A stretch of 64,000 nt of DNA, taken from Rhabditophanes sp. KR3021. Taxonomy: Eukaryota; Nematoda; Chromadorea; Rhabditida; Alloionematidae. The position numbers were made by a program, and so were the translations under genes. The stretch spans positions 1,550,001 to 1,614,000 of the forward strand of contig CAUJLY010000006.1 in NCBI GenBank assembly GCA_963281155.1, given 5' to 3'. Position 1 is the stretch's first letter; every line of letters starts with the position of its first letter. The notes beneath the pieces are model-generated. The model had not been told where the DNA came from. It ran no database searches and saw only the letters and a program-made list of their open reading frames with translations. Below are positions 13,280-25,529 of this stretch, one piece after another.

Positions 13280-15105
13280 ATGAATATACTTCTATTTAAA
13301 GGAACTGTATTGTTTTCTATTTTTTATTTATCTTACGGACAATTTGGAGGTGGAGATGATGTGAGCTCCCAGCTAGGTATTCATTTACTTTATAAGAACA
13401 CCTCACATAATTGATTTAGATTCAATGGGTTCTGAGCCATTTGACATTTCCATTGCGGATTTAAAAAAGGAATCAAGGAAAGTAACAACGATCGAAGAAC
13501 AATGTAAGACATACAAACAACACTACGAGTATTATTGTGTCCGTTCAAGAATCGCTCTTCAGAATGAAGAAGTAAGAATCATCTGCGAAAGATACGATGC
13601 TTTTTGTAGAGATCGTCAACCAGCAACTTTAGATCACATAAGACGTCAAATTCCAATGTGGAGACAGTCTGGTTTACCTAAAGGTGCTGAAGATAAATTG
13701 GTTTCTTGTTACACAAGTTGTCGCGAAAATGACCCAACTTGCGTCCATGCTTGTGAATGCATTAATCTGCAATGGATATTCGACTATACTTGCAAAGACG
13801 GCTCTTCTTCCCTTGCACATTTCAATTGCCAACGGTAGGTCCCTTATTCCAAGTTCGTAAATAATTAAAACATATCTAACTCAAAACCAACTCTATGGTT
13901 CAATATTTACTTCTTCCCATTTAAATGTCTTTCTTAGTTATCAACGAACCATAACTTTAAAATTTGATTAACATGTCTATTTAAAGTCAGTTGACTCTTA
14001 TTAACCACATCTATTCTTTTGACTTACTAAATTAATTAAGACACAACTAAAACATATGTTACAGGATGTTTTTGCGTTTGGGTATCATAAAAGCTTTTTA
14101 CATCTATCTTTATTACCAAAAATATATCTACACTCAGTTAAGTATAAATGGTATAAATATACAGATACTCTTAATCTAACTTAAACTCGCCTTTCTCCCC
14201 ACTAGCCAATAGATTAGAGGTTCCTTCTTTTTATTTCCATTAAATAATACACCAATTACCTTCTCATATTTTGACTTTTTATTGCCACTTTGAGCGATAA
14301 CATTGTACACACACAATACGATTACAATTTTATTGTCAACTCAAACAATCGTATTGACAAGCCAATTAATTACTAAAGATGTATCAATGTTTTTTATTTT
14401 CACCAACACAACATACACAAATTTATGTTTATAAATGTACACAGGAATTATTAATAACTAAGAAGGCTTTGTTATTAAAGTCCCGGTGTCATAAGTATGA
14501 CCAAGGAATGTGTTTTGCTTTCATCAAACAATTAACCTCACAAAGAGTTGGGTATGTGGTGTGGAGGGGAGAGGTAATGTTTTGTAGTTGTTTAAACAAA
14601 GAATGTTATCATTCATTTATGATTAGTCTTGATTAAGATGTAATATTTTGCAAAACATTTGAAGGCGTTTGTTTTGGTGGAATACATTTAAAGTATTCCT
14701 ATTTGTAGGTGGTATGTGAAATGCAAAAATACGTGGGTTCCTTCTCCAGATTCAGAACCTCACCAAATGTATAAGGAAGGAATTGCTCCAAATCCATTAG
14801 TTAGAGGAGTTTTCTTTGGTTACGATCCAATTGGTAATTCAAAGGTATACAATAAGCCAAGAGACCATGGTATTTCATTCTGGCGTGGAACACAATCAAC
14901 TGTCGTCAATTGGCCAGAAGGCAAAGTCGCCACTGGATCCACATTCGAGGTCCCGTTCATTGGGCTGGATGGAGTTTACAATGCAGTTGATGTTGGATTC
15001 CCAAATGCTGCCGCTGCTTATCGTAACTTGATGGGAGATGTTCAGAATCCAGGAACAGGAAGGCGCCGTCTTCAAAAACGTTCCCCAACCTTTTATTATT
15101 ATTAA
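13280..15105 (+). CDS. Secreted cysteine-rich nematode protein, unknown function
   Basis: Three exons join in phase: 13280-13376, 13420-13834 and 14709-15105, giving about 302 residues. The start is an ATG followed by a hydrophobic signal peptide ending near Gly-Gln-Phe. The middle third carries regularly spaced cysteines (EEQCKTYKQHYEYYC, YDAFC, SCYTSC, CVHACEC), suggesting a disulfide-bonded helical domain. The last exon has few cysteines, is rich in Gly/Pro/aromatics, contains a GFWRG-like stretch, and ends after an RRRLQKR basic site that could be a proprotein cleavage. Intron 2 is unusually long (874 bp). AATAAA signals follow the stop at about 15126. I do not recognise the family; it resembles nematode-restricted extracellular proteins. 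The exon model is good, the function unknown. Confidence 0.72.
13835..14708 (+). other. Long intron in the secreted-protein gene
   Basis: An 874 bp intron with a GTAGGT donor and a TTTGTAG acceptor. It contains an 85-codon open frame (14379-14636) with no recognisable features, which I treat as chance. Confidence 0.6.
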
Positions 15106-16147
15106 TTAGTTTAATGAGGTCTTTTAATAAATAAATACTTATACAACTTCTTTTAAGAAGCTACTAACCATTAACGGTCTCTGAATCATTTTAAACCATT
15201 TTACGAAGATGCTTCAATCTACAAAATGAATTAGTTATTAAAATGTACACTAATTCATCCTCGAGTAAGCGCACTATGAATATGTGTAATATGCATAGAT
15301 GGTATTTAATGTTTTTTATTCCAACAAGTCATTTACCCATACAGTTGCTTTTTCTTGATTAAAATTGCTAAACAAAAGTAAAGGCATTTAATAGGAGAGA
15401 AGGAAAGGATATCTATGTATATTTTAGTCTATACACAGGAAGAGAAAGTTAATTAAAATTTGACAAAAGTGCCTGTACATATTTTTATGTTTTTTGACGT
15501 TCACTCCACTACTAGCATACCAAAACAGCTTTATGATGTTTTGTGATGAGGATGGTGGTTGGAAGACTGTTAAAAATTCACTTGGGATTTGTTTAAATGA
15601 ATAGCAGTTTACTAACTTATACACATAACATAAGACATCTCTTCTGTTTAATAAAATATTTGTCAAATATAGTTAAGTATACAGTATGCAAGATGGTGTC
15701 ACTGATGTGTATATATAGAATCTTAGACCGTTGTCAATTTGTGTGTATATTTTAGGAAGGCGTGGAACTTTTTGTTTTCTTGTTACATAAAGATGCTATT
15801 TAATATATAAATGACAACTCCAGCCAATCATTGGTGAAATAATTTGTCTAAAATAAAGTGTATTAGCTATTAAAGACAACCCTCGAGTAATAGTCGTGTT
15901 TAATATTTTGCTATATTTTATGATATAATCAACAATTTAGATACTCTCGTATTAGGTCACCATTACTACCATTCGACAAAGTGTTTCGACCTTTTTTTAT
16001 ATTCACATATTTATATTTACTGAAATTTATAATTTTGATAATTTAATCTTTCAACTTGGCTATTTGAAAGACTAATTATATGTTGATAGATATATTGTTT
16101 CGACATCATTATTAATTGTTATTAAACGGTAATTGTGAAAAAGAAGA
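15106..16147. other. Intergenic, presumed lin-31 promoter
   Basis: One kilobase of AT-rich sequence between two plus-strand genes. It begins with polyadenylation signals for the upstream gene and should contain the lin-31 promoter. I see no coding or RNA feature. Confidence 0.5.
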
Positions 16148-17031
16148 ATGCCTCGTCCAGGAAAAAATTCATACGATGAGCAGGTTAGTGAGGACTCATT
16201 TGAATGGGATAATTAATTAACTTTTAGAAGCCTCCGTACTCTTACATTTGGCTTACTTATATGGCAATACAAAATTCAAAAGAAAAGATGTTGCCATTGA
16301 CGGAAATATACAAATTTATTATGGACAGATTTCCTTTTTACAGATCCAATACGCAACGTTGGCAGAATTCGTTGAGGCATAATTTGTCGTTTAATGATTG
16401 CTTTATTAAAATCCCACGCCGAGCAGATAGACCTGGGAAAGGTTCATATTGGGCAATTCATCCCAAAGCATTGCATATGTTTGAAAATGGCAGTTGTTTG
16501 AGGCGACAAAAGAGATTCAAATCGGATGGAATGATGAATAACCGAAAGAATGGGTTATTAAGAAGCGATAATAATTCGCCCATCCTTCACCTTACCAAAG
16601 AACAAATGATGAATCCTATGCTAGATGGTGGAGGTGCCATGAATCCTTGGTGGATAAATTCACCCCCCTCTCCGACTCTTATCAATTACTCAACTAACCA
16701 AAGCAGTATTAACAAAAATATATTACAATCAAATCCATTTTATCAGATGGACCACTCTTCACAAGCAATCTTTCTACCTGTAATTTCTAACCTCATCCAA
16801 AATGGACTTTTGCTAGATCCCAATTTCATGCTATTTAATCAAAATTCTTTTCACCAATCCTTTAATGCTTCGATAATGAATTTGCCTGAAGACGATCAGT
16901 ATATATCTAATCACACCCCAGCTTCGCCTCCCTTTTCTACTATTTCGGGACCAGGAAAAGCTTCCTTCACAATAGATTCCATCTTGAAAAATACCAGTCA
17001 ATCATCGGTCCAAGTCGTCGCAGAAAATTAA
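16148..17031 (+). CDS. lin-31: Forkhead transcription factor LIN-31 (FoxB)
   Basis: Two exons, 16148-16183 and 16228-17031, split by a 44 bp intron, encode about 279 residues. The protein opens directly with [20 protein letters not shown], the typical FoxB N-terminus. The winged-helix domain fills residues 13-105, with [16 protein letters not shown] recognition helix 3 and the KGSYW wing. The remainder is Asn/Ser/Pro-rich with Ser-Pro sites (SPPSPTL, PASPP) that could be MAP-kinase targets, and ends in a short FTIDSIL motif like the C-terminal motif of FoxB proteins. In C. elegans LIN-31 is the MAPK-controlled effector of vulval precursor fate (237 residues). Family and orthology are near certain from the N-terminus and domain; phosphorylation is inferred. 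Confidence 0.96.
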
Positions 17032-17831
17032 TATGATAAAGCTACATTTATTAAGCTCCTTTAATGCTAATATTAATTCAACTTCTCTCTTCCCAATAAC
17101 ATGGTCGATACTAAAAATTAAGAAATGGCCTCATTAAAGAGTTGTATAATTAAAAAATCAGAATGTTCTTGAATATTACACTACTACATACTACTCCCTT
17201 TTTTGTCTAATGTTTGTATAAAACTTTTTTATCTTGTTTATTAATAATATTTTTACAAATACATCACCATGAAACGAATGTATGTAGGAATATAAATATA
17301 TGCATTCTTTGTAATAATTAGGTATCTTTGGGGTGTGTGATGCATCTTATCACTAAACATACAGTAAACTATATTTTGTAATATATCTAAACAAAATAAT
17401 TATAATTATAATAAATGTAATAATAATACGCAGCAGACTTTATTTAAACAATTAATCATTATATCTACTTGATTAACACGGCCATGTATCAAGAACATTC
17501 TTTTTTGGTGATAGTTTGGAAAACCATTTGTTATATCAAAAATGGCAATGATGGTGTTGTACTCAATCATTTTTAATGTTTTAGTATCATGTTTTTGTCG
17601 ATGTGTTGATGAAGTGAAATAAAATATATACGGAAGCGTGTATCATAGTAAAAGTGATCTACTTTAAATACATACAAAATATGATTCTTTATTTTGTCCT
17701 TTTGACGCTATTTTGATAATATTTTTACGCTACCATCAGGAACAATCAAAATTAAGGAAAAGAAATTGATAAAGAAGTACATTCATTATAATTACCATTT
17801 AATAAGGTATTGTTACGTTTGTTAAATTGGT
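17032..17831. other. Intergenic between convergent genes
   Basis: Eight hundred bases of AT-rich sequence holding the 3' ends of lin-31 and of the minus-strand gene that follows. No further gene or repeat is visible. Confidence 0.55.
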
Positions 17832-19473
17832 TCAATCAGAACAAGAACGCGTTTCTTTTTCATTTTCAAGCAATTCATCATTTTCAATTCCTCCAACCGC
17901 TACAAATGATATTCGGAGGGCTGTATGGATAACGAATTTCTATAATTAATTAAAAATTGAAATGAATGCGCTTATCAAATGATTTAATCTTAATTAAAAT
18001 GAAACTATTATAAATATCAACTTTAGCATGTACTATCACCACCAACTTGTCAAAATACATTATTTCAATCACTTTATGTTAACATACAGAACAATAAATG
18101 TTAATGGTTTACATATATAATTACACACACACATCCTTTACTACCTCTCTTTTTTGGATAAAGAATAATCAAGTTTGAAGATTTTATCAGCACAATCGAA
18201 TGAATATAAATAAAGTCAATTTTCGTTACCTGTCCTTCTATTACTTTGATAAACTTGTTGCATTTTTTCAAGCCACTCAAATACCGATTCCTACAATATT
18301 TTCTGCCATGAGCCAATAACTTCCATTCACTTATTTCTCCATTATTTGTTAGACTATACAAATAATCTCCTGCAAAGGTATAATCAACTACTCTTTCGCG
18401 TTTTGTCAGCTGAATTATGTGAGTTTGATAATTATGTGTTATTTTTTTTGGACTATAAAAAGGATAAATAAAGTGTGTTTAAATGGATGCAAATAAAGTG
18501 TGTAATTAAAAAAGCAAATATTTATGTTAGAATTTTACCTGATTTCGGTTTCCTTAAGACTTATTATTGTTGCATGGTACCTTTTATGATGATGAATAAG
18601 AAGCAATGAACAATTATCGTTGATAGTCATAGTAGTTTCTTGGATAGCATCATCATTAACATGTTGATTTATCGTTGTTGGTTGTAAAGGAAGTAGTGGA
18701 ATCGAAAGATAGTCTACTAAATAAAAAGTCCCCTTCTCTATCCAAGTTAATAAAACAAAATTTTCAAACAAACAAGCTATTAATACTTTTTGATCCTGTG
18801 AGGCATTAATCTCCCACCTGACCACCTTATTCTTTGATTCACAAAAATACGAAAGCGGCCTCTCAAAAAGAGATGAAACTATAAATCTTGTTGAAACATG
18901 TTGAAGCTTCTCATCAATTTGGTAAAAAGTTCCGTCCTTGCAAATACATATGAAGGAGTGATCAAAATGAGTAATACCCACTATTACATTTTCTTTAAAG
19001 TTAAGATGCATTGATTTTGAGCAAGTCGTTATTTCATGGATCACCACTTCACTTTTAATTGCTACCTATAAATTGTCGCGTTTTTATATTGAAAGTTTTT
19101 ATGTATATTTTGGTTTGTTCTTAATTAAATAAGTAAGTAAAGGGTGAAAAAATCTTATTAGTAGATTGTTGATAAAATGGATGGTTATAATCTTTTTGAT
19201 TTAATCATATAGACTTAAAACTTACCGCAACATAATCACCGAAAGAGTGAACATAAACACAGTCCGTATCTACTAATGAGATCTGTACTTCGGCTACCTT
19301 GGATGTCTAAAAAGGAAGACGCCTATATGCCTTGGTGAGTATAAGATGATTCATAATTATTTTGATCATCTATTCGGCCTTCTGCCAATTTATTTAACCT
19401 TTTTTAAACTTACCAAAACATTTGATAAATTCCATTGCTCGTAAAAATATCCATCATTACTTTCTGTTATCAT
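17832..19473 (-). CDS. Divergent repeat protein, possibly beta-propeller
   Basis: Five exons join in phase: 19473-19414, 19306-19226, 19065-18539, 18452-18230 and 17939-17832, giving about 332 residues. The proposed start ATG lies 12 bases after a TTTTTTAG that could be a trans-splice or cis acceptor, so a further 5' exon is possible. No signal peptide or membrane segment is seen. The protein repeats a pattern of beta-strand-like segments ending in 'dG-x-(F/I)-x' turns: VHSFGDYVAVAIKSEV, FICICKDGTFYQID, WIEKGTFYLVD, AGDYLYSLTNNGEISEW. This resembles blades of an RCC1- or WD-type propeller but matches neither consensus well. I do not recognise the gene. The exon chain is well supported; fold is an inference. 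Confidence 0.6.
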
Positions 19474-19485
19474 AATATAGCAATT

Positions 19486-21060
19486 CTAAAAAAGAGATGT
19501 CAATTCGTTGCATATATCTTCATTTTTATATCATTACAAAACTTCTAATAATGAGTTTTAATTTATGCAAACATTTTTATTTAAAGTTGATCCAATGCGT
19601 ATTTTTGACCCACTCCCATCTTTGATTTCTTATAAGTATTGGTTAGGGTAAATCAAAGTGATAATTTTGACTCTTTCATGAGTAAAGTACTCCCTCATTT
19701 CCAGACATGACTTTGACGATTAGTGCGAATTCAATAATCAAATGGACAATGGTTTATTGTTGTAGAGATATAATTATTTTCTATATAATGACATCCAACA
19801 AAACTATCCAACTTAAAACGTCCTCATATTTACAATGGTATATTGCCTGACAAAATTTTGAAGTATTTTTTATACTTCCAACCTGCTCCCACCACCTCCC
19901 CATCATATTTTGTGGACAGGCGCGGGTCAAGTGTTGTTCAATTTACATTTATTGGATGCAGCCAAACTTTATATCAATTTGGTTAGTCTTGATTCCGCCA
20001 TATTTAAATACACTCAAATCAAACATTTGTAAAGAGATAGATGATATCATCTCTTTGCACATTGCCTTCCAACAATATCCTTTTAGTTTCTCATATCATG
20101 CTTTGTTTATGTTTTATATATTGTAAAGGGATCTTATATCACCTTTGCCACTTTTGTTGTATAGATTAATCTTGCTATCACAACATTAATGCTTGTATTT
20201 AAGCAGACACATTTGATACTTGAAGGAGATTTCTATCTTTCGTACTAAGGTACTCTTAATAAAAGTTATTGCGTATCTGTTGATATTTATATATTTTTCT
20301 CCTTTAGAATAAGTTGAGCCACCATTTTATGACAACAGATGCCACCTACTGATTCAAAATCTAATATCCAAAAGAAGTCATGTAGTGAGTTTTATTGTTG
20401 TTGTGAAAAGGCAAAAATATATAAGTCTTTGTTTTATTTTGGATGTATTTCCCCCCTCTATTCATACACATATATCATTTCGCTTTGTTAGTTTAGTTAT
20501 TTCAGTTAGTTGGTAGTTTGATTAATTTGGGAATTTTTTATGAAACAAACCCGCAACATTTGATTTGTCAGATAGTAGTATTTTTTGTCAGCATAACACC
20601 TATTTACATCAAACACTTCATTCCCATACCTGATCTGATTTAATAAAAGGACATCAAGTAGTTATAAACTGTTGTTGCCTACTGAAAAGTTTAGTTTAAT
20701 TGGATTAAAATTAAAACACCATGTTATACTCTAAATAGCACAATCTTCCTAATTGATGTTGTCTTGTTAATGGAAAAATCCAGGCATCACTTTGAACACT
20801 ATTAATTTGTATGTATATTTATTTTAATTCAAAATCGACGCTTTTATTGTGTACATTACATTTTATAGATCAACTTATATTGTGGATTTTTATTTGGGTG
20901 CCTTAACAATACATTTTGATAGTTTTGTGATTTTAGATTTACCATCTACACACTTATATTATTAACTAATATTTGTGAAGATATCAAGTATATATTCGTA
21001 TTTTATTGGTATGTTTGTATAGAATAAAAAGCTTAGCCTGTGAATAACTTATACACTATT
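19486..21060. other. Intergenic between divergent genes, 1.6 kb
   Basis: AT-rich spacer with presumed promoters of both flanking genes. A short plus-strand frame beginning ATGCCACCTACTG near 20339, followed by GTGAGT, could be a first exon, but no in-phase partner was found. An acceptor-like TTTGTATAG at about 21014-21022 lies 38 bases before the next start codon and is a candidate trans-splice site. Confidence 0.45.
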
Positions 21061-22206
21061 ATGACTAATTCGAAAAGCAAAATGAAATTTACTAATATAT
21101 TCTTGAAAGTATTACTAACTTTTGTATTAATTGTTGGAATTTATTTTTCAACCATCTTTATCCTCCTCCACTTATCTAATTTATTTGGGGGACAACGCTT
21201 ACACCCAATACAAGTATATCAAACAATTAACCACCCTAAGTTTATTCTTCCTCCCCCAATTTACCCTTCAATTGATGGATTGAATGAGGAAATGCTGAAT
21301 TCGATAGCTTATCAAATTCACCAAAGAAACTCGACTGATATTAATTATGTTACCATTGTAACTGACCATAATGCCGTTCTTGCCAAAAATTGGTTGTGTA
21401 ATTTTAAACATTTAAAGGCAGACAAATTTAGTACGCCACTTTATGGTAGAGTTCTTATTATCAGTTTGTCAGAAACCTTTTGCACCAATGTGATGACTTC
21501 TGAATTGATTGGGATGAGGTGTCTTTCTATAACTTCATCCCCTCAAGCCAATTCCCAAATCACAACTACACAACAACACAAGCAGTGGAACTTATTCGTA
21601 TATTCAGTACTTTATACCCTCATCAACAACAACATTCCAATATTTTATTTTGTCCCTGAAACGATATGGCTAAAGGATCCTTATCACCTATTCAAAAACG
21701 CAACTACTATCGATGATGCCGACATCATCTTAGTACCTAAAGAAAGACCAGACCAAATATATTATTACAATACAAAACCAATGCTAATTTATCCTTCAAA
21801 TAAATCTAAATTGTTCTTGAAAGATGCTCAACAACAAATAAAATCACTTAAGGAAAGTTATGATGAACATTCGATGAATGTAGGTTTTTAAAAAAATAAT
21901 AATTAATGGTGACGATTAACTAAATTTACAATATTATAGGAAATAATTGATGACAGTTGCAAGGTTCAACGGTTTGGGGTTGTGTGTCGGACATTTGACT
22001 TCAAACAAATTGCTGACAAAACTTTTTTTGATATGGCAACCTCAAACAAACGCTCGCTTCATCCATTTCTCCTACTTAATGAATTAGAAGGTGTTAAGCC
22101 ACAAAAAATAGTACCACATATGAAAAAGAATATGGTTTGGTTTTTAGATGCAAATGAGAAGTGTGGAGGTGTCAAAGATACTTTTAATTTCTATCTAGAA
22201 GAATGA
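21061..22206 (+). CDS. Type II membrane protein, nucleotide-diphospho-sugar transferase-like
   Basis: Two exons, 21061-21879 and 21940-22206, join in phase 0 to give about 361 residues. I chose the ATG at 21061, because the frame upstream opens only with GTG. A short Lys-rich cytoplasmic tail (TNSKSKMKF) is followed by one hydrophobic anchor at about residues 14-37, the topology of a Golgi glycosyltransferase. The luminal part contains WNLFVYSVLYTLINNNIPIFYFVPETIWLKDPY, in which the hydrophobic strand and acidic end resemble the donor-sugar site of the nematode-expanded nucleotide-diphospho-sugar transferase family. The usual DxD is not clear (DDADIILV is the nearest), so activity is uncertain. 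Its last codons overlap those of the minus-strand neighbour. Confidence 0.68.
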
Positions 22207-22932
22207 ATAGGTTCCAAAATGCAGTAAATACTATATTCAAATAGTTTATATGGGTTGATTGACTTGATAATATGGTGTAATTTAGTTGTGTTTTGTTAAT
22301 TAATAAAGTAATACTTACATGTTTTATGTTTTCCGTAATCGCCAATATTTTCGTTGCCATTTTTGAGAAGGCAGAGACATGGAATTGGACTGACTTGGTT
22401 GGGATTGCCATGTCCCATACGATTAATTCTTCACGATGTGATAAGAAGGATAATAATTTGATTGTTTTGTTTAGGGCAGAATGTGGATCTGTTATGTCGA
22501 TTGATCCATAAGAAGGTTCTATTTGTTGGGCATTATCCTATTTAAAAATAAAATGACGTGCGTTAAATTATTTACAAACCTCCACCTGGATCAAGTCACT
22601 TTGCAAAGATGCGTTGTAATAGGTAGGCAATGACTCAACCGTTTGACTGCCAATTTCGGCGAAGGTAATCGTTGATGAGGTATACTTTTTTTCCTTTTGT
22701 TTGATGTTAGGGTAGTGGTGGATCCATGGTTGTTTTTGTAGAATATTAAATACGCTCGGCGAAAGAATATATTTAATGTTGCGTTGATTGCTAAAATTAT
22801 TGTCGCAATCATCTTCCTCTTCTGACAGAGAACTTAAACTATCTAAACACAAATTAACGAATAAACATCATTGTATTTACCGTTTTCATTAAAGCTAATG
22901 TCATGAAGCTTAAAAAAGATGTCATCCATCAT
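22195..22932 (-). CDS. Small hypothetical protein, convergent overlap
   Basis: Four exons fit together in phase: 22932-22881, 22842-22580, 22537-22319 and 22230-22195, giving about 189 residues. The N-terminal half is acidic (LSSLSEEEDDCDN); no signal peptide, membrane helix or familiar domain is seen. The last exon is tentative: a GTAAGT donor after 22319 favours splicing, but reading through to a stop at 22184 is also possible. Either way its coding end overlaps the end of the plus-strand transferase gene. I do not recognise the product. An intron donor of GTTTGT type after exon 2 is weak, so that junction is the least certain internal one. Confidence 0.5.
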
Positions 22933-23049
22933 TTATAGCCCACATAAAAATATCAAACAAGTATTTAAAGTCGCTTGTATTCGAATAAAATGAGTAAAAG
23001 AAAGTATGTGTAATTTGCAAGATAAAGTGAAATGAATTGAGAACCATGT

Positions 23050-24698
23050 TTAAGAATCATTCGGTTGGTTGGGTGGATTTGGTGGTAGGAATGAGGCATT
23101 AGCAGGGAGGGTATTTTGGTAGTTAAGGTGTGGTACATTGAATTGGGGGAGTAGATTGTTAGGTTGGTGAAGACTGCTATAGCTGTGATTAAGATCCAAA
23201 CTAGTTAATGTATTGTGGTACATGTATGCATTTTCAGGTGGCCTTTGCCATGGCTGAGATCTGAAGTCAGTGAAAGGATAGTTGTTAGTTTCATTTGATT
23301 GGTAATTTGTGGGTATTGATTGGTTGTCAATGGGTGATGGATTTGCAAAAGAGGGGATTGTTTTGAAGGAAGATTGTTGTGGATTAGTTTCTTTATTTAA
23401 GGTATTTACAAAGTGGCTGTCCATTTGGTTTGGTACTGGATAAGCAAAGTTGGTTTGCATGTAAGGTATACTATTGTTTGTCGGTAAGTTAGAAACTGGA
23501 TTTGGAAAAGTAGCTGGATCAATGGTATTATGACGATTAGTTGGTTTACGTTTTGAAAGTCCTAAAAGTTGATGAGATTTTAAAAACAACAAAATTACTT
23601 ACCACTATCAACTCGGTTAATATTAAAATGTGCACTATTCGAAATTAAATGAGCAGGAATGGCATGCTTGCTAACATTACCAGTTCCAGAAGGAAAAAGC
23701 GGATTAAATGGTTTATATCCAGGAGAATGAGTTTGTTGGGTTAAGCCTTGAAAGTCAAACTTATAAGCATATCTTTTTCCGTGAACTTTTGTCATGATAC
23801 TTTTATCATAATAATATCTCAATGCTCTGCTCAATTTATCATAATTCATATGGGGTTTCGATTTGCGCATACCCCAAAGCTTTGCCACTTCATCAGGGTC
23901 AATCATTTTAAATTCGCCGAATGGTCCTTCCCATGTGATAAAATGACCAAAATCTTGAGGCCTTCCCAAGAGTTCTAATAGAAATTGCCACAATTGGACT
24001 TGTGTTCCCATTTGACTTGCCGGGAATTGATTCAAGAAGGCTTGCAAATAAGTATACCCTTAAAATGGAAAGATGACTAATTAAATAGAAATCTTTAGAA
24101 TTACCTTCAGTCATGGCTGGGTCAAGCGGAAGTTGAGAAGAGGCTGAACGTTGCCTTTTTGTTGATTTCTTTTCCTTTTCTAATGATTTTTCATTTTTGT
24201 GTAGCTCTGTCAATTCTACTTGGCATGGGTTGATTGGAATGAGTTGCTGATTTTGTAATGGATCTGGGCAATTGAAAGATTCTTGATTATTTTTAACTAC
24301 TTCACCATTTAATCGCGATGTTGTGAAGGTTTGTCTAAAAACAGTCAAAGGATCGTTTAAAATGGTATGTTGTTGTTGGTTGTTGGTACAAAGGGAAGGA
24401 GCGATAGAAAAGGCACTTGTTCTAGGCAAATGTGCTCTTTCCAAATTATGAACTGTATCCGGTATTGCCTTTGAAGACAAGTCAAGCAATGATTTTAATG
24501 TGGGTAGAGGAGTATTATCGTCCCCGGACAAAGTACCTTGAAGGGCAGAGGGAAGTTGTTGCGGAAATATGTGATCGAGTGTATTGAAATAGTTGTTGAA
24601 ATTGTTTTGGCCTAAAATTTAAATTATAAAAGAAAATGATGGGAGCATTTTTATGGGTAAATATAAATGTATACAACAACTTCTTAATTCTTACTCAT
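23050..24698 (-). CDS. ETS-domain transcription factor, ERG/FLI/FEV group
   Basis: Four exons: 24698-24695 (ATG plus one base), 24611-24105, 24058-23603 and 23561-23050; all phases agree and give about 492 residues. The four-base first coding exon is followed by GTAAGA and restores the reading frame as MSQNNFNNY. The ETS domain lies near residues 190-275: [32 protein letters not shown], and the DNA-contact helix [19 protein letters not shown], then [16 protein letters not shown], a signature of the ERG/FLI/FEV group. The C-terminal third is Asn/Pro/Gln/Ser-rich, as in activation domains. In C. elegans the nearest candidates are ast-1 and ets-5, both neuronal fate regulators; I cannot choose between them. 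No pointed domain is seen. Confidence 0.92.
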
Positions 24699-25529
24699 AT
24701 TCAATCTTAAAATGTATATGTTCTCTTAAACAAAACACTTTACTAGTCAAAGGTATGAACCACTTTTTCGCTCCACAAGATCCGCCGGAAATGTGTGATG
24801 GTTGAGAGACAAATTTGGCTTGCCGTTTTAAGCGACAAATCAGGAAAAAGTTTGCTTTTAAACAAATGCACCTTTGCTAATGTAAGTGTTGAATAATATA
24901 AAAAATGCCGGCAAAATAAAGGAAATTCTAGTTAGGTTGAGATTCAAATGGAAATAATATATTTATTTGCCTGTGATGCAGTGACTTCAAATGATGATGA
25001 CAATCATAAATGAAGAATGAAAAGGTGACATAACATATTTTTAATTACAAAAGATTAAAACGAGCTTTAATATATTTTTATCCCATTCAAAGACATCATC
25101 CATTCACTTATTTACAAATGATTTTGGGTTCTATTTGTAGGCTTATAAAATATATATCCTTCCGTTTGATTTTTGTTGTCTTTACCGTACCATATATTTT
25201 TGATATGCGCATATAATATTTATATTCACTTTTATATTAATATTTGGCTCTGAAAAAGAAAGTGCACTTATTCATATTATCATGAACACTAAGCTGCCCA
25301 TATAATTTTAATTAAAGATTAGCTGTGAAGAAGGTTATATCGTTACACATTATATCATACATTTTACATATTTATTATTTCATAACTAATACAAAATGGT
25401 AAAAAGAAAAAGTATGCAAGTAAATTAGTATATCTTAAAATAACTATTTAATTGTTAGTACATTAAAGTAAACATCTTAAAATAAAAGTTAGAATAGAAG
25501 TATGATTATGGTACAATAGAAATGTTAGA
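24699..25529. other. Intergenic between ETS gene and lipase gene
   Basis: AT-rich spacer of 0.8 kb between two minus-strand genes, containing the lipase 3' end and the ETS promoter. Apart from the CCGGAAAT motif I see no distinct feature. Confidence 0.5.
24784..24792 (+). promoter_or_regulatory. Consensus ETS-binding motif upstream of the ETS gene
   Basis: The sequence GCCGGAAAT fits the core CCGGAAAT bound by ETS factors. It stands 86 bases upstream of the ETS gene's start codon within a small GC-richer patch. This suggests possible autoregulation; the motif is short and could be chance. Confidence 0.35.

Noticed and set aside
14379..14636. 85-codon plus-strand frame
   Set aside because: It lies inside an intron whose flanking exons join in phase, and has no recognisable content.
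15424..15666. 80-codon minus-strand frame between two plus-strand genes
   Set aside because: AT-rich, no domain and no splice partner.
18114..18132. Short CA-rich run
   Set aside because: It is a minor microsatellite-like stretch inside an intron, too short to be notable.
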